64,000 nt of DNA, taken from positions 186,001-250,000 of the forward strand of contig CAVWNW010000008.1 of assembly GCA_963756425.1 (NCBI GenBank). The letters are read 5' to 3'. Within the stretch, counting starts at the first letter, position 1, and each line of letters starts with the position of its first letter. The DNA comes from DASQUK01 sp963756425 (lineage in GTDB: Bacteria; Actinomycetota; Acidimicrobiia; Acidimicrobiales; VFJN01). Positions 8,157 to 15,751 of this stretch are shown here, piece after piece. Under the pieces are notes generated by a model. The model was not told where the DNA came from. It saw only the letters and a program-made list of their open reading frames with translations, and made no database searches. A program made the position numbers and the translations under genes.

Positions 8157-8282
8157 GTGGCACCGCGGGCGACATGGGGAGCGGGCGAGGTCGCCATTGC
8201 AAAGAAGCAGCAGGAGAGAACGCTCGGGCGCGAGATCGCGGATCTGGGCTACCAGCAGAAGATGTGGGACCGCAGGTTCTAG
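8157..8282 (+). CDS. Possible small ORF (41 codons), unrecognised
   Basis: A GTG-started frame of 41 codons with a basic, glutamine-rich C-terminal half (IAKKQQERTLGREIADLGY, then QQKMWDRRF). Its base composition is less GC-rich than its surroundings, and its stop overlaps the DUF4234 stop by convergent transcription. It could be a real small protein, the tail of a lost gene, or chance. There is no recognised domain. Confidence 0.22.
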   Translation: MAPRATWGAGEVAIAKKQQERTLGREIADLGYQQKMWDRRF

Positions 8283-8677
8283 ACCGCTACTTGGCCTTCC
8301 CAGGCGCGGTTGAGCGCACCCTGGACCTTTACTGTCCAGATGATGAACCCGATGAGTGGGATGAGGTTCCAAAAGCCGGTCGCGCCGCTCACCGGCTTGG
8401 GCTGACCGGCACGCGCGTACATGTTGCCGATCTCGGACGGCAACACGAACCAGTTGACGACGTTGATCAGGATCGCGATTACGAGTCCGATCACCGGTCC
8501 GATCCCCTCGCGGGTGTGCTCCTTGAGCTCTCGGTACACCTGATAGGTCCAGTACAGGTGGTAGATCCCCAACGTGATAATCGAAAAAACGATCACCGCA
8601 GCCGGGTTCCGTACCTTCCCTCTCGGGCCGCGTGCCGCCGCTGAAGGCGGCGGCACGGGCGGTGTCGTGTCGGTCAT
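8279..8677 (-). CDS. DUF4234 membrane protein
   Basis: A 132-residue membrane protein of the DUF4234 family. It has a proline-rich cytoplasmic start (MTDTTPPVPPP), then a first transmembrane segment with the family motif (FSIITLGIYHLYWTYQVYRE), a second hydrophobic stretch (GPVIGLVIAILINVVNWFVL) and a third near the C-terminus (FWNLIPLIGFIIWTVKVQ). The start at 8677 is supported by a GGGAGAGAGGGAG ribosome-binding site. The frame stays open upstream to 8758 but without a domain. The role is unknown; it stands alone. Confidence 0.85.
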   Translation of the reverse strand: MTDTTPPVPPPSAAARGPRGKVRNPAAVIVFSIITLGIYHLYWTYQVYRELKEHTREGIGPVIGLVIAILINVVNWFVLPSEIGNMYARAGQPKPVSGATGFWNLIPLIGFIIWTVKVQGALNRAWEGQVAV

Positions 8678-8922
8678 CTCGGCTCCCTCTCTCCCGGCGC
8701 CGCGCGTCGCTAAGCGGCAAGGTAGACGTGGACTCGACGACCTTTGGTCGACTGACATGCACAGAGTGCCCGATGCGGGTCGCCAAGGCCAGCAAGTCCG
8801 GCGCGTGAGAGCATCGCCCAGTACGCCAGATCTGTGTGCCGTCGGTGCAGTTGCGGCCCCAGGGGTGCCGCCTAACCGTCGTCAGACCTCCCCTCAATTG
8901 TTGTAAGGAAGGCGGGATCGTG

Positions 8923-9470
8923 ATGAACGCAGGCTCACGAGTCGACAACGTCGTGCTGGTCCACGGCGGGTTCGTGGACGGGTCGGGCTGGCAGGCCGTC
9001 TACAACCTCCTGACGCAGGACGGATACAACGTCGCCGTCGTCCAGAACGCAACGCTGGGTCGCCTCGGGGAGACGCCGAAGCCACCCGCCAGATCGTCGA
9101 CACGCAGGACAGGCCTGTCGTGCTAGTCGGCCACTCCTACGGCGGAGCCGTGGTTGCCGAGGCGGGCAACGACGACATCGTTGCCGCACTCGTCTACATC
9201 GCGGCGTTCGCGCCGGATACAGGCGAGTCGGTGAACACGCTGATCGGTACCTTCCCGCAGGATGGGCCGCAGCCCTTCCCGTCGCCGCCATCAGACCCAG
9301 GCGCTGGAGGCCGGGCTCGAGCGCACGGGTTCCAAGACGGGCGGCACAATGCTCGAGCCGAGGGCACCCTGCATGTTCCGTGGGCCGAACAGAACGCCCT
9401 AGGGCCGGGCGGCACTTGGGTGCTCATGTCGGGGAAACTTCCGGCTGTCACCTGCGGTAAGACCACCCAG
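8923..9470 (+). pseudogene. Alpha/beta hydrolase, frameshifted and C-terminally decayed
   Basis: The reading frame begins with a good AAGGAAGG ribosome-binding site and encodes NVVLVHGGFVDGSGWQAVYN, the first strand and oxyanion loop of an alpha/beta hydrolase. After LLTQDGYNVAVVQNATL (around 9060-9080) the frame changes; the following segment ATRQIVDTQDRPVVLVGHSY with the nucleophile elbow is in another frame. The match continues through VYIAAFAPDTGESVNTLIGTF and then fades into unrelated sequence. The acid and the active-site histidine cannot be found. It abuts the 3' end of the next hydrolase gene on the other strand. An inactive remnant is the best reading. Confidence 0.75.
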
Positions 9471-10322
9471 CTAGCCCGCTACGACGCGCCGATACCCGCC
9501 GGTGACCCAGTCGGCGACGAGGCGGCCGTATTCCTCCGGTGCTTGTTCCCACGCGAAGTGGCCGGCGTCGAGAGGATGGATCTCGCTGTTGGGGAGGAGG
9601 TCGTCGAGGTACTGGTTGTTCGACCACGGCACGAGGTCATCGTGTCGGCCCGCCACGATCTGGGTGGGCGTGGTGATCGACGGGAGCAGATCACGCAGCA
9701 CCGGGTTCTGCTGCGGGTAGTGCCGCACAAACCGCGCCGACTCCGCGAAGCGCCCAAGGTCGTAGGCGCTGACGTAGTCCTCATGGATCTCGGGCTCGCT
9801 GCCGCTGGGCGCAACGGGTTCGACCGCTAGGCCGATATTGGTTCGGGCGTCCAGCGAGCGCACCACGTCCAGACTGGGCGCTTCGATGATGTCCTTGAGC
9901 GCGCCGCCGGCTTCGATCGGGAAGCGGACCGCGCCGCCGCCGATGGTCAGGCTAGTGACGCGTTCTTGAGCCCTCGCAGCAAGGAAGAGCGCCGCGGGCG
10001 TGCCGACGTCCGGGCCGACTACGTGCGGAGCTCCCAGGCCCCATTCATCGATCATGCGGGCAAGGAACGCTCCCGAGCTGTCGGGGGCGATCAGTTCCGG
10101 GCGACCATCGGAGTGGCCGAATCCCGGCAGGTCGATGGCGACCACCCGCCCGACTGCTGCGAGGCGGCTCCAGATGCGGCGGAAGGCCCAGAGGGTCTCG
10201 GGCCACGGCGCCAACAGCAGCACAGTGATGGGCGAATCTGCCTTGTTGTCTGCGAACCTAACCCGCACCCCGTCACAGACTCGGAAGTACGTACTGATCG
10301 TCGAAACCGGCTCGGTATCCAT
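9471..10322 (-). CDS. Alpha/beta hydrolase with Asp nucleophile (dehalogenase/epoxide-hydrolase-like)
   Basis: A 283-residue alpha/beta hydrolase. VVAIDLPGFGHSDGRP is the canonical early motif. The nucleophile elbow reads VVGPDVGTPAALF, with Asp where lipases have Ser, as in haloalkane dehalogenases and epoxide hydrolases. The acid is probably within AGRHDDLVPW and the histidine in LDAGHFAWEQAPEEY. The oxyanion region lacks the usual HG (it reads LLAPWPETLW). Start chosen at 10322 because AGAGGGA precedes it at good distance; 10340 is the alternative. It is convergent with the broken hydrolase, which is not a close relative. Confidence 0.82.
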   Translation of the reverse strand: MDTEPVSTISTYFRVCDGVRVRFADNKADSPITVLLLAPWPETLWAFRRIWSRLAAVGRVVAIDLPGFGHSDGRPELIAPDSSGAFLARMIDEWGLGAPHVVGPDVGTPAALFLAARAQERVTSLTIGGGAVRFPIEAGGALKDIIEAPSLDVVRSLDARTNIGLAVEPVAPSGSEPEIHEDYVSAYDLGRFAESARFVRHYPQQNPVLRDLLPSITTPTQIVAGRHDDLVPWSNNQYLDDLLPNSEIHPLDAGHFAWEQAPEEYGRLVADWVTGGYRRVVAG

Positions 10323-10392
10323 CTGACAGTCCCTCTTCAATGCTCAATTGGCCATCTCGCCCGTGCACAACCCACGGCCACGGCGGCCCTGT

Positions 10393-10974
10393 TTACGCAT
10401 GATCGTCAGTCGCGCCCGAGGCGGAAACGATTCCGCCGACGATCGTCGCGGCGAGCGCCATTTGGTGGTCCTTCGTCCACGGCGGCCCCAGCGTTGCCCG
10501 AAGGCCAAGCAGGACCTCGTCGGCGCGATCACCAAGCACTGTGACCGCCTGACCTACCACCGACTTCGCGTGATACAGGTGGACGTCCCAGCCACGTACG
10601 TGTGCGAGCTCGGAGAGCACCTGGCGGTACATGATGGCGTCGACGCGGGCCTCGTACGGCGGACGACGTTGGACGGCGATGTCGTCGGGAAAGTCCGGGG
10701 GCCAGGCGCGGAGCGAGATAGAGGCGACCGGCTCGGGCAGCGCGGCAGCGATCTCGTCGAGCGCTGCTGACGTCGCCCGAACGACCGACGCTCTCACCTT
10801 CGCGACCAGCGCAGCCGTGGCGGCGACATCGAGGCGCTTGCCCTCGTAGTGAATCGGCGCCGCCGGCAAGCCGGGTTCGATCAGCTCGATCCGCCTGCGG
10901 TCCACAACCTCGTGGTCGGCCGACACGGTCACGGCAACGGCCCAGCCGAAATGATCGGCGATCCCAAGACGCAT
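10393..10974 (-). CDS. Hypothetical protein, unrecognised family
   Basis: A 193-residue protein starting MRLGIADHFGWAVAVTVSAD. No catalytic motif is recognised. It has a mixed alpha/beta pattern, a long helix (VAATAALVAKVRASVVRATS), a conserved-looking SISLRAWPPDFPDD and a late LYHAKSVVGQAVTVLGDRAD. Proteins with a similar start occur as uncharacterised actinobacterial proteins, but I cannot name a function. An alternative ATG lies at 10986. It is divergent from the VOC gene; about 96 bases separate their starts. Confidence 0.72.
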   Translation of the reverse strand: MRLGIADHFGWAVAVTVSADHEVVDRRRIELIEPGLPAAPIHYEGKRLDVAATAALVAKVRASVVRATSAALDEIAAALPEPVASISLRAWPPDFPDDIAVQRRPPYEARVDAIMYRQVLSELAHVRGWDVHLYHAKSVVGQAVTVLGDRADEVLLGLRATLGPPWTKDHQMALAATIVGGIVSASGATDDHA

Positions 10975-11070
10975 GCCACCGATCATCCCGTGTGCACACA
11001 CCAGCTGGTCGGGCGCCGCCCAGGGCACGCACGGACGAGAGTCGGGTGTCGAGGGCCGTAGTCTCGAGGC

Positions 11071-11433
11071 GTGGAACGTGTGACGGGCATCGGAGGCGTC
11101 TTCCTGCGCAGCGCCGACCCGGACCGGCTCGGGCGATGGTATGCCGAATACCTCGGCGTCGACATGCCGCCGGCGAGCTACGACGACCCGGTGTGGGAGC
11201 AAGAGGGTGGGCCAACGGTGTGGGCCATCTTCGACCAGGACTCCGACATGTTCGGGAACCCCGACCAGCAATGGATGGTCAACTTCCGGGTTCGCGACCT
11301 CGATGCCATGGTGCGTCAGTTGCGAGCGGGCGACGTCACGGTAGAGGTCGACCCGGAGGAATACCCGAACGGCAGGTTCGCTCGGCTCGCCGATCCGGAC
11401 GGCAACCCCATTCAGCTCTGGCAACCGAGCTGA
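11071..11433 (+). CDS. VOC (glyoxalase/bleomycin-resistance fold) protein
   Basis: A single 120-residue vicinal-oxygen-chelate domain. It contains GIGGVFLRSADPDRLGRWYA, the helix after the first strand, and ends FARLADPDGNPIQLWQPS, the classical C-terminal strand with the metal-ligand Glu replaced by Gln. It may still bind a ligand or metal. The GTG start lies six bases after TAGTCT (11059-11064) with no ribosome-binding site, consistent with a leaderless transcript. Confidence 0.88.
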   Translation: MERVTGIGGVFLRSADPDRLGRWYAEYLGVDMPPASYDDPVWEQEGGPTVWAIFDQDSDMFGNPDQQWMVNFRVRDLDAMVRQLRAGDVTVEVDPEEYPNGRFARLADPDGNPIQLWQPS

Positions 11434-11501
11434 CGCCCGCACGGGACCGTCGCGACCGCTCCGCGTGGTTTGTCGCGAGCCGTGGGATCCCGAACGCCGG
11501 C

Positions 11502-11530
11502 TTGACAATGTTAACGACAGCGTTAACTAT
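11502..11530 (+). promoter_or_regulatory. Sigma-70-like promoter with embedded ArsR-type operator
   Basis: TTGACA at 11502-11507, a 17-base spacer and AACTAT at 11525-11530. The perfect inverted repeat GTTAACG-ACAG-CGTTAAC (11510-11527) occupies the spacer and reaches into the -10 box, so a bound repressor would block polymerase. The start codon of the ArsR gene is only eight bases beyond the -10 box, so the mRNA should be leaderless and the ArsR protein should repress itself. Confidence 0.75.
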
Positions 11531-11538
11531 TGCCGTCG

Positions 11539-11853
11539 ATGGATGTGTTCGAAGCGCTCGCCGATTCCAGACGTCGGCGGGTAGTGGAGATGCTGAGCGT
11601 CCGTCCGCGCCGCGCCGGGGAGCTCGCGGACGCCGCGGGCATGTCGGCGCCGGCCATGAGCCGCCACCTGAAGGCGCTGCTCGGCGCCGGCCTCATCGAG
11701 GATGAGCGCACCCGCGACGACGCGCGCCTGCGGGTGTTCCGGCTACGGCCCCAGTCGTTCGTCGCCGTCCAGGCGTTCCTCGATCAGCTCCAAGCTGACT
11801 GGAACGTTCAACTGCGTTCGTTCAAGCGACACGTGGAGGCGAAGAAGTCATGA
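11539..11853 (+). CDS. ArsR-family winged-helix repressor
   Basis: A 104-residue ArsR-type regulator. MDVFEALADSRRRRVVEML leads into the winged helix AGELADAAGMSAPAMSRHLK, the recognition helix, followed by LLGAGLIEDERTRDDARLR, the wing. No cysteine metal-binding motif is present, so it belongs to the non-metal ArsR group that usually partners an AHSA1/SRPBCC protein. Its stop overlaps the next gene's ATG by four bases. It is probably autoregulated through the inverted repeat at 11510-11527. I chose ATG 11539; a TTG at 11530 lies within the promoter. Confidence 0.92.
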   Translation: MDVFEALADSRRRRVVEMLSVRPRRAGELADAAGMSAPAMSRHLKALLGAGLIEDERTRDDARLRVFRLRPQSFVAVQAFLDQLQADWNVQLRSFKRHVEAKKS

Positions 11854-12635
11854 ACGTCACCTCGACCATCGACGTCGACGTGGACCCCCTGACGGCGTTC
11901 ACGGCCTTCACCGACGAGCTCGACGAGTGGTGGGGGAACGGTCCCATCGACGCGTGGGATTCCTCGCGGTGCATCGGCCGTCGACTGGAACCGGGCGTTG
12001 GCGGACGGCTGCTGGAGCTGTACGAGAACGACGCCCTGGAACTCGGTCGGGTGACAGCGTGGGAGCCCGGTGCCCGTGTGTGCTGGCAGAGCTCGGTCGA
12101 CGACGTCACCATCGAGGTGCACTTCGAACCCATCGCGGACGGAACCCGCGTACGCGTGGATGGCATCGTGCCCGACGGAAAGGTCGGCGGCGCCGGCTTG
12201 TCGTTCGTGCGCATGACGCCCGAATGGCTCCCACGGTGGATCGAGCGGCGCCCGACACCGAGGCCGGAGCTGTCGCGCCTCAACGTCATCGTCCACTACG
12301 CGAAGCCGGTCGCGACGGCCCGGTGGTTGTGCGATGCGTTCGGGTTCCACACGACGACCGCACTCCCCGACGAGGACTCCGAGGCCTTCACCTGGATCGA
12401 GATCCGCATCGGTAACGGCGCGATCATGCTTTATCCAACCGTCGGGAGTACCGATGGCGTCACGCACCAACCCTTCGTCTACGTCGACGATCTCGACGCG
12501 CACTCCGCTCGTGCGGCCGCGGCCGGAGCGACGATCGTTGAGCCGATCAAGCACCACGGGTTCAAGGCGTACGTTGCGGAGGATGTCGAGGGTCGGCGCT
12601 GGACCTTCGCCCAAGCCCGCCCGACGCAGTCCTGA
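11850..12635 (+). CDS. SRPBCC (AHSA1-like) and VOC domain fusion protein
   Basis: A 261-residue two-domain protein. Residues ~1-130 form an SRPBCC/AHSA1 ligand-binding domain (VDPLTAFTAFTDELDEWW, then RVTAWEPGARVCWQSS). Residues ~140-260 form a VOC domain (LSRLNVIVHYAKPVATARWL; then QPFVYVDDLDAHSARAAAAG and FKAYVAEDVEGRRWTFAQ). ArsR plus a stand-alone SRPBCC gene is a common pair; the fused VOC half is less common. Translation is coupled to the ArsR gene. The ligand is unknown. I infer that the fusion binds or modifies the effector sensed by the repressor, or a xenobiotic. Confidence 0.88.
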   Translation: MNVTSTIDVDVDPLTAFTAFTDELDEWWGNGPIDAWDSSRCIGRRLEPGVGGRLLELYENDALELGRVTAWEPGARVCWQSSVDDVTIEVHFEPIADGTRVRVDGIVPDGKVGGAGLSFVRMTPEWLPRWIERRPTPRPELSRLNVIVHYAKPVATARWLCDAFGFHTTTALPDEDSEAFTWIEIRIGNGAIMLYPTVGSTDGVTHQPFVYVDDLDAHSARAAAAGATIVEPIKHHGFKAYVAEDVEGRRWTFAQARPTQS

Positions 12636-12686
12636 ACGCACAATTGCGGGTTGGCGCGCCACCGACGCGGGATATGGTCGCCGGCG

Positions 12687-13433
12687 ATGCCGACCCGCCT
12701 CTACTCCGTGGTCTTCGACGCTGCCGACCCGTCGGCTGTGGCCCGGTTCTGGGCGACGGCGACGGGTTGGCCCATCACCTACGAGCAGCCGGACGAGGTG
12801 GTGGTCGAACCGCCAGAGGACGACACCGGAACGCCGACCGAGCCCGGCCTGCCCCTGGTGTTCGTCCTCGTCGACGACCCCAAGGTGGCCAAGAACCGCG
12901 TCCACATCGACCTCAACAGTCGCTCGGTCGACGAGCAGCGCGACATCGTGGAGCGTCTGCTGGCCCACGGCGCCGAGCCCGCCGACATCGGGCAGGGCGA
13001 CGTGCGCTGGGTGGTGTTGGCCGACCCGGAGGGGAATGAGCTGTGCGTGCTCGACCCCCGGGACGACTACGCCCAGGCGGGAGCCGTGGCGGCGATCGTC
13101 CTGGACACGTCCGAACCAGCTGCCCTGGCGCGGTTCTGGAGCGAGGTGGCCGGGTGGCCAGTCGTGGACCAGGGCGACGACTACGCGTCGTTGGCCCGGC
13201 CCGACGGCGCGGGTCCCCAACTCGAGCTGATCCGGGTCGACGATCCCAAGGTGGCCAAGAACCACGTCCACATCGACGTCGCGCCCTGTGCCGCTGATGA
13301 TCAGGGGGCCGAGGTGTCCAGGATCCGCGAGCTGGGCGCGTCCCCGGCCGACGTCGGGCAGGGGGAGCAGACCTGGGTGGTGTTGGCCGATCCCGACGGG
13401 AACGAGTTCTGCGTCCTGAGCCCCCGGGACTGA
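12687..13433 (+). CDS. Tandem-domain VOC protein
   Basis: A 248-residue protein built of two similar VOC domains. Half one begins RLYSVVFDAADPSAVARFW and half two VAAIVLDTSEPAALARFWSE. Both contain the block VDDPKVAKN followed by a V-H-I-D strand, and both end VLADPxGNExCVLxPRD. This makes an internal duplication evident. It has the architecture of a two-module extradiol-dioxygenase-like or glyoxalase-like protein. The start at 12687 follows TATGGT (12673-12678) by eight bases, with no ribosome-binding site. Function is not assigned. Confidence 0.88.
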   Translation: MPTRLYSVVFDAADPSAVARFWATATGWPITYEQPDEVVVEPPEDDTGTPTEPGLPLVFVLVDDPKVAKNRVHIDLNSRSVDEQRDIVERLLAHGAEPADIGQGDVRWVVLADPEGNELCVLDPRDDYAQAGAVAAIVLDTSEPAALARFWSEVAGWPVVDQGDDYASLARPDGAGPQLELIRVDDPKVAKNHVHIDVAPCAADDQGAEVSRIRELGASPADVGQGEQTWVVLADPDGNEFCVLSPRD

Positions 13434-13437
13434 CCGT

Positions 13438-13528
13438 CGACCCTCACTGAGGGTCGATTCCGCCGGCTGCCGGCGGTCCGGCGATGCTCGTTGGGCGCCT
13501 GCTGCGTGATCCGCGGAATCGACCCTCA
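13438..13528. repeat. Inverted-repeat block between convergent genes
   Basis: TGAGGGTCGATTCCGC at 13448-13463 has a perfect 16-base reverse complement at 13513-13528. A third partial copy at 13438-13446 makes a small hairpin with the first one. The second arm overlaps the stop codon of the glycosyltransferase gene. It lies where two genes converge, so it may act as a bidirectional terminator, although no T-run follows. Confidence 0.6.
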
Positions 13529-15046
13529 CTCGTAGTGGCGCAGCGCGTCGCGGAGGACCTCCGGGGCCACCGTGAGGCGGTGGCAGACGAGCATCGGGGC
13601 GCCAGCCACTTCGTTGGGGACGTCCCACGGGTTGGAGACGATGGCGACAGGCCCCAGGGCGTCGCAGTAGCGCTCGACCGACGCGCGCGAGTAACGCAGG
13701 AAGATGACGGCACCCGGCGGCGACCCGTGGGGCCACCAGTGCGCATAGCTGTTGTGGCCCGAGAGCGCGGTGCCCCGGGGCAGGCCGCGCGCGGGGCCGT
13801 AGAGGTCGATCGCGGCCGCCTCGCCGTAGCTGGCGGTGACCACCCGGACGCCGAGCTGCTCGTCCGCTGGTAGCACGGTCGCCACCCGGGCCACCTGGTC
13901 GACCATGTCGGGCCAGCCCACCTGCTCGCCCAGCTCGTCGTTGAGGTCACCGAACGCTGCCGCGTACACGTCGATCGGGGCCACCGGCGCGACCGCCGCC
14001 AGTGGGATCAGGGCGTTGAGCGCCAACGCGCCCACCGCAGTGCGCCACCGGCGGGGATCGCTGCCGACCCAGCCCTCGGCCGCCACGCCGCCGGCGGCGA
14101 AGGCCAGCACGTATGTGGGACCGAGGTAGTAGGCCTTGCCCCCCACGACGAGCAAGACGAGCGCGACGGTCGCCACCGCCACCGCCAGCATGCGCCAAGG
14201 GGGGCGCCGCCACAGCCACACGAGCCCGGCTGCCGCCAGTGGCAGAGCCAGCGGACCGACAAGGGCGATCTGCTGAAGCACGAAGCCCAGCCGACCGTCC
14301 TCGTCACGGACGTTGGCGTTGTTGTTGCGGCTGAACTCGACGCTCGGCCACCCGTTCAGGCCCTGCCACACGAGGTTGGGCAGCCACAGCGCCAGGGCGA
14401 CGGCGACACCGGCGGCCAGCCACGGGCTGCGCAGGTGGCGACGACCCACGGGCGTAGCCACGAGGCCGGTCGCCAGCCCCAGTGCGAGCAGTGCAATGCT
14501 CCACTTGGTCTCCAGGCCGAGGCCAACGGCGACACCGACTGCCAGCCACCAGCGCGGGTCGGCGCGGCCCGCCAGGATCCGCACCACCAGCAGGAGCGCA
14601 AGGGCCCACCAAAGCTGGTCGAACACGACCGTCTGGAACAGCCCGCCGGTGGCGAGGAGCAGTGGCGCGGTAGCTGTGGCGAGCGCCGCCAGCGCCAGCG
14701 CCCGCCCGCCGCCACCGAACTCGCGGGCGATGGCCGCAGCCAGGATCACAACCGCGGCGTGGACCGTGCCGGCGGCCAACCGCAGTGGCCACAGATGGGC
14801 ACCGGTGACGGCAGTGACCGCCTTGGCGAGCAGGGGCACGAGTGGCGGCTGGTCGACGTACCCCAGAGCGGGATGGCGACCAGCCGCCAGGTAGTACAGC
14901 TCGTCGCGGTGGAACCCGTAGCGCCCGCTCAGTGCGGCGTGGAACACCAGGACGCCGGCAGCGACCACCAGGGTCGCCGACAGGTCGGACCGGGACGCGA
15001 CCGACGCCCCGAGGCGCGCTCCCCCCGTCTGCACGCCCGCGATCAT
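13526..15046 (-). CDS. GT39/ArnT-like membrane glycosyltransferase
   Basis: A 506-residue multi-spanning membrane protein of the PMT/ArnT (GT-C) type, which transfers sugars from lipid-phosphate donors outside the membrane. The first extracytoplasmic loop has YGFHRDELYYLAAG, with the catalytic-type Asp-Glu, and YVDQPPLVPLLAKAV. About ten hydrophobic segments follow, then a soluble C-terminal domain (~380-506). The whole is the size expected for the family. The start is ATG 15046. It stands alone and the acceptor is unknown. Confidence 0.88.
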   Translation of the reverse strand: MIAGVQTGGARLGASVASRSDLSATLVVAAGVLVFHAALSGRYGFHRDELYYLAAGRHPALGYVDQPPLVPLLAKAVTAVTGAHLWPLRLAAGTVHAAVVILAAAIAREFGGGGRALALAALATATAPLLLATGGLFQTVVFDQLWWALALLLVVRILAGRADPRWWLAVGVAVGLGLETKWSIALLALGLATGLVATPVGRRHLRSPWLAAGVAVALALWLPNLVWQGLNGWPSVEFSRNNNANVRDEDGRLGFVLQQIALVGPLALPLAAAGLVWLWRRPPWRMLAVAVATVALVLLVVGGKAYYLGPTYVLAFAAGGVAAEGWVGSDPRRWRTAVGALALNALIPLAAVAPVAPIDVYAAAFGDLNDELGEQVGWPDMVDQVARVATVLPADEQLGVRVVTASYGEAAAIDLYGPARGLPRGTALSGHNSYAHWWPHGSPPGAVIFLRYSRASVERYCDALGPVAIVSNPWDVPNEVAGAPMLVCHRLTVAPEVLRDALRHYE

Positions 15047-15114
15047 GCCCGAGGCGCTCGCTGGTCACCCCGCTAGGCCTGGAAACGCGATGGGTCGGCG
15101 GCGTGACGCCCGAG

Positions 15115-15657
15115 CTAGAACGTGGTGTCCGCCTCGGCTTCGGCGCGCGACGGCGGGTGGTAGACGAAGGCGAGCAGCGCAGCCGCGAGGCCGACGCCGC
15201 CGAGCACGGCGATGAGGAAGCCTGCAGGCCCGTTGAGGTCGATGCCGATGGCGTTGTCGAGGCTCCAGTCCCCGGCGCCGATCGTGGCCAGCACCACACC
15301 GATGGTGCCGAGCACCGCGACGTACTCCCAGCCGTTGGCGGTGATCAGCAGGCCCTGGCCCCGGTGCACAGTCCAGAACGCAACGGCCATGAGCCCGACG
15401 ACGCCCATCGCCGCGAAGGTGGTCAGGAATCCCAGAGCAATGCAGACGCCGGTGGCCAGTTCACCGAACGCCGCGAGGCGGGCGTGCACGTGGCCGGGCC
15501 GCATCCCCATCGACTCGAACCATCCGGCGGTGCCTTCGAGCTTGCCACCGCGGGTGATCTTGGCGAAGCCGTGGAAGGCGAAGATGGGCCCGATGACGAG
15601 CCGGAGGACGAGCATGGCGAAGTTGAGCTGATCGGGTGTGGGCAGGTTCTCGTGCAT
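15115..15657 (-). CDS. DoxX family membrane protein
   Basis: A 180-residue four-helix membrane protein of the DoxX/SURF4-like superfamily. The first segment reads LRLVIGPIFAFHGFAKITRG, with the family's conserved FHG..K motif, and helices two to four follow (ELATGVCIALGFLTTFAAM; VGLMAVAFW; FLIAVLGGVGLAAALLAFVY). Start at ATG 15657, 94 bases from the divergent ABC1 kinase gene. DoxX proteins have been linked to thiosulfate or quinol oxidation and to redox stress, but the reaction here is not known. Confidence 0.88.
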   Translation of the reverse strand: MHENLPTPDQLNFAMLVLRLVIGPIFAFHGFAKITRGGKLEGTAGWFESMGMRPGHVHARLAAFGELATGVCIALGFLTTFAAMGVVGLMAVAFWTVHRGQGLLITANGWEYVAVLGTIGVVLATIGAGDWSLDNAIGIDLNGPAGFLIAVLGGVGLAAALLAFVYHPPSRAEAEADTTF

Positions 15658-15751
15658 GGCGGCGGTTCCCCGGTGCTCCTCGAGGTCGGTTGAGGCGCGG
15701 GCTACCTTACGACACCGCCAATTGGGGGTCGGTCGGTAGGCTCCGGCGCCG

